From NCBI RefSeq assembly GCF_009756665.1, contig NZ_CP037953.1:2232001-2296000 (forward strand): a stretch of 64,000 bases of DNA, read 5' to 3'. The stretch's first letter is position 1; each line of letters opens with the position of its first letter. This DNA is from Permianibacter aggregans. Its GTDB lineage: Bacteria > Pseudomonadota > Gammaproteobacteria > Enterobacterales > Permianibacteraceae. The notes beneath the pieces are model-generated. The model searched no databases and had not been told where the DNA came from. It worked only from the letters and a program-made list of their open reading frames with translations. Below are positions 63,684-64,000 of the stretch, piece after piece. The position numbers and the translations under genes were made by a program.

Positions 63684-64000
63684 GCGCTGCGCCGTCATCG
63701 GCCAGCCGATTGCCCATTCGAAAAGCCCCAGTTTGCACAAGGCCTTCGCGGCTCAATTCGATTTGCCGCTCGATTATCAAAAGCAGGCGCTGAGTGCCGA
63801 TGAGTTCGCGCTGTGGTTGCGGTCGTTTTTCGCGCAAGGCGGCACCGGTGTCAACGTCACCTTGCCGTATAAAGCTGCTGCATTGCAGTTTGCCGACAAC
63901 GCTTCTGAGCGCGCCAAGCTTGCTGGCGCCGCCAATACGCTTGGCCGGGATGAAAACGGACGCATTTGGGCCGATAACACCGATGGCATTGGACTGGTTC
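63664..64000 (+). CDS. aroE: Shikimate dehydrogenase, N-terminal part (runs off the window)
   Basis: The first 112 residues are visible from ATG 63664. It shows G-Q-P-I-A-H-S-K-S-P near 14-23 with the substrate-binding Ser-x-Ser, N-V-T-L-P-Y-K with the catalytic Lys, G-A-A-N-T-L and A-D-N-T-D-G-I-G. It reduces 3-dehydroshikimate to shikimate in aromatic amino acid synthesis. The gene starts inside the ABM gene. Confidence 0.93.
   Translation, partial: MTSASIKRCAVIGQPIAHSKSPSLHKAFAAQFDLPLDYQKQALSADEFALWLRSFFAQGGTGVNVTLPYKAAALQFADNASERAKLAGAANTLGRDENGRIWADNTDGIGLV

Overview
The window is a stretch of a gammaproteobacterial chromosome, roughly mid-50s % G+C by eye, with some clearly more A/T-rich patches. 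The evidence is synteny and family content: lptM-dapF-DUF484-xerC facing cyaY, DUF2782 beside polA, yheS-yheV, a Dcm-like methylase with Vsr, ECF sigma/anti-sigma pairs, a TonB-dependent receptor and many Sec/lipoprotein signals. I cannot name the species. Secreted pullulanase, alpha-amylase and a GbpA-like LPMO suggest a free-living, polysaccharide-using heterotroph. No tRNA, rRNA or CRISPR array was found.

Layout. 1-6 kb: 3' end of a heme/transferrin-type TonB receptor with a DUF6607 lipoprotein, a HAD phosphatase, DoxX, an AraC regulator and azlCD. 6-12 kb: a multi-hairpin spacer downstream of polA, polA, DUF2782, a small DnaA-box cluster and dctQM of a TRAP transporter. 12-20 kb: a GYF/ClpP-like membrane protein, a DsbA-like oxidoreductase behind a hairpin-masked ribosome site, an HxlR regulator with an FAD monooxygenase / PLP enzyme / periplasmic protein operon, and the unlinked TRAP binding protein. 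20-32 kb: S9 peptidase, uvrD, a hydroxyacid dehydrogenase, the xerC-dapF-lptM operon, cyaY, an esterase, an sbtA-sbtB bicarbonate transporter pair and a beta-lactamase-fold hydrolase.

32-39 kb is the most unusual part. A papain-like protease fused to an alpha/beta hydrolase is followed by an A/T-rich type II restriction-modification locus: Dcm-like C5 methylase, Vsr and a convergent MvaI/BcnI-type nuclease. An IS256-family element sits exactly in the few bases between vsr and the nuclease gene, leaving both intact. 39-47 kb: an NhaC antiporter, yheS-yheV, an IS481-family element with a clean 7-bp target duplication inside an extragenic palindrome, and an ECF sigma/anti-sigma/DUF6249 operon.

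47-56 kb is a glycan-degradation stretch (pullulanase, amylase, LPMO) with REP-like palindromes between genes. 55.6-62.7 kb holds a VWA lipoprotein, two A/T-rich orphan genes, a zinc-finger anti-sigma protein and a divergent sigma factor; the VWA and anti-sigma proteins share an A-E-R-I-E-V-T-G-S peptide normally seen at TonB-receptor plugs. The window ends with a beta-carbonic anhydrase whose start codon overlaps that of a divergent ABM monooxygenase gene, and the 5' part of aroE.
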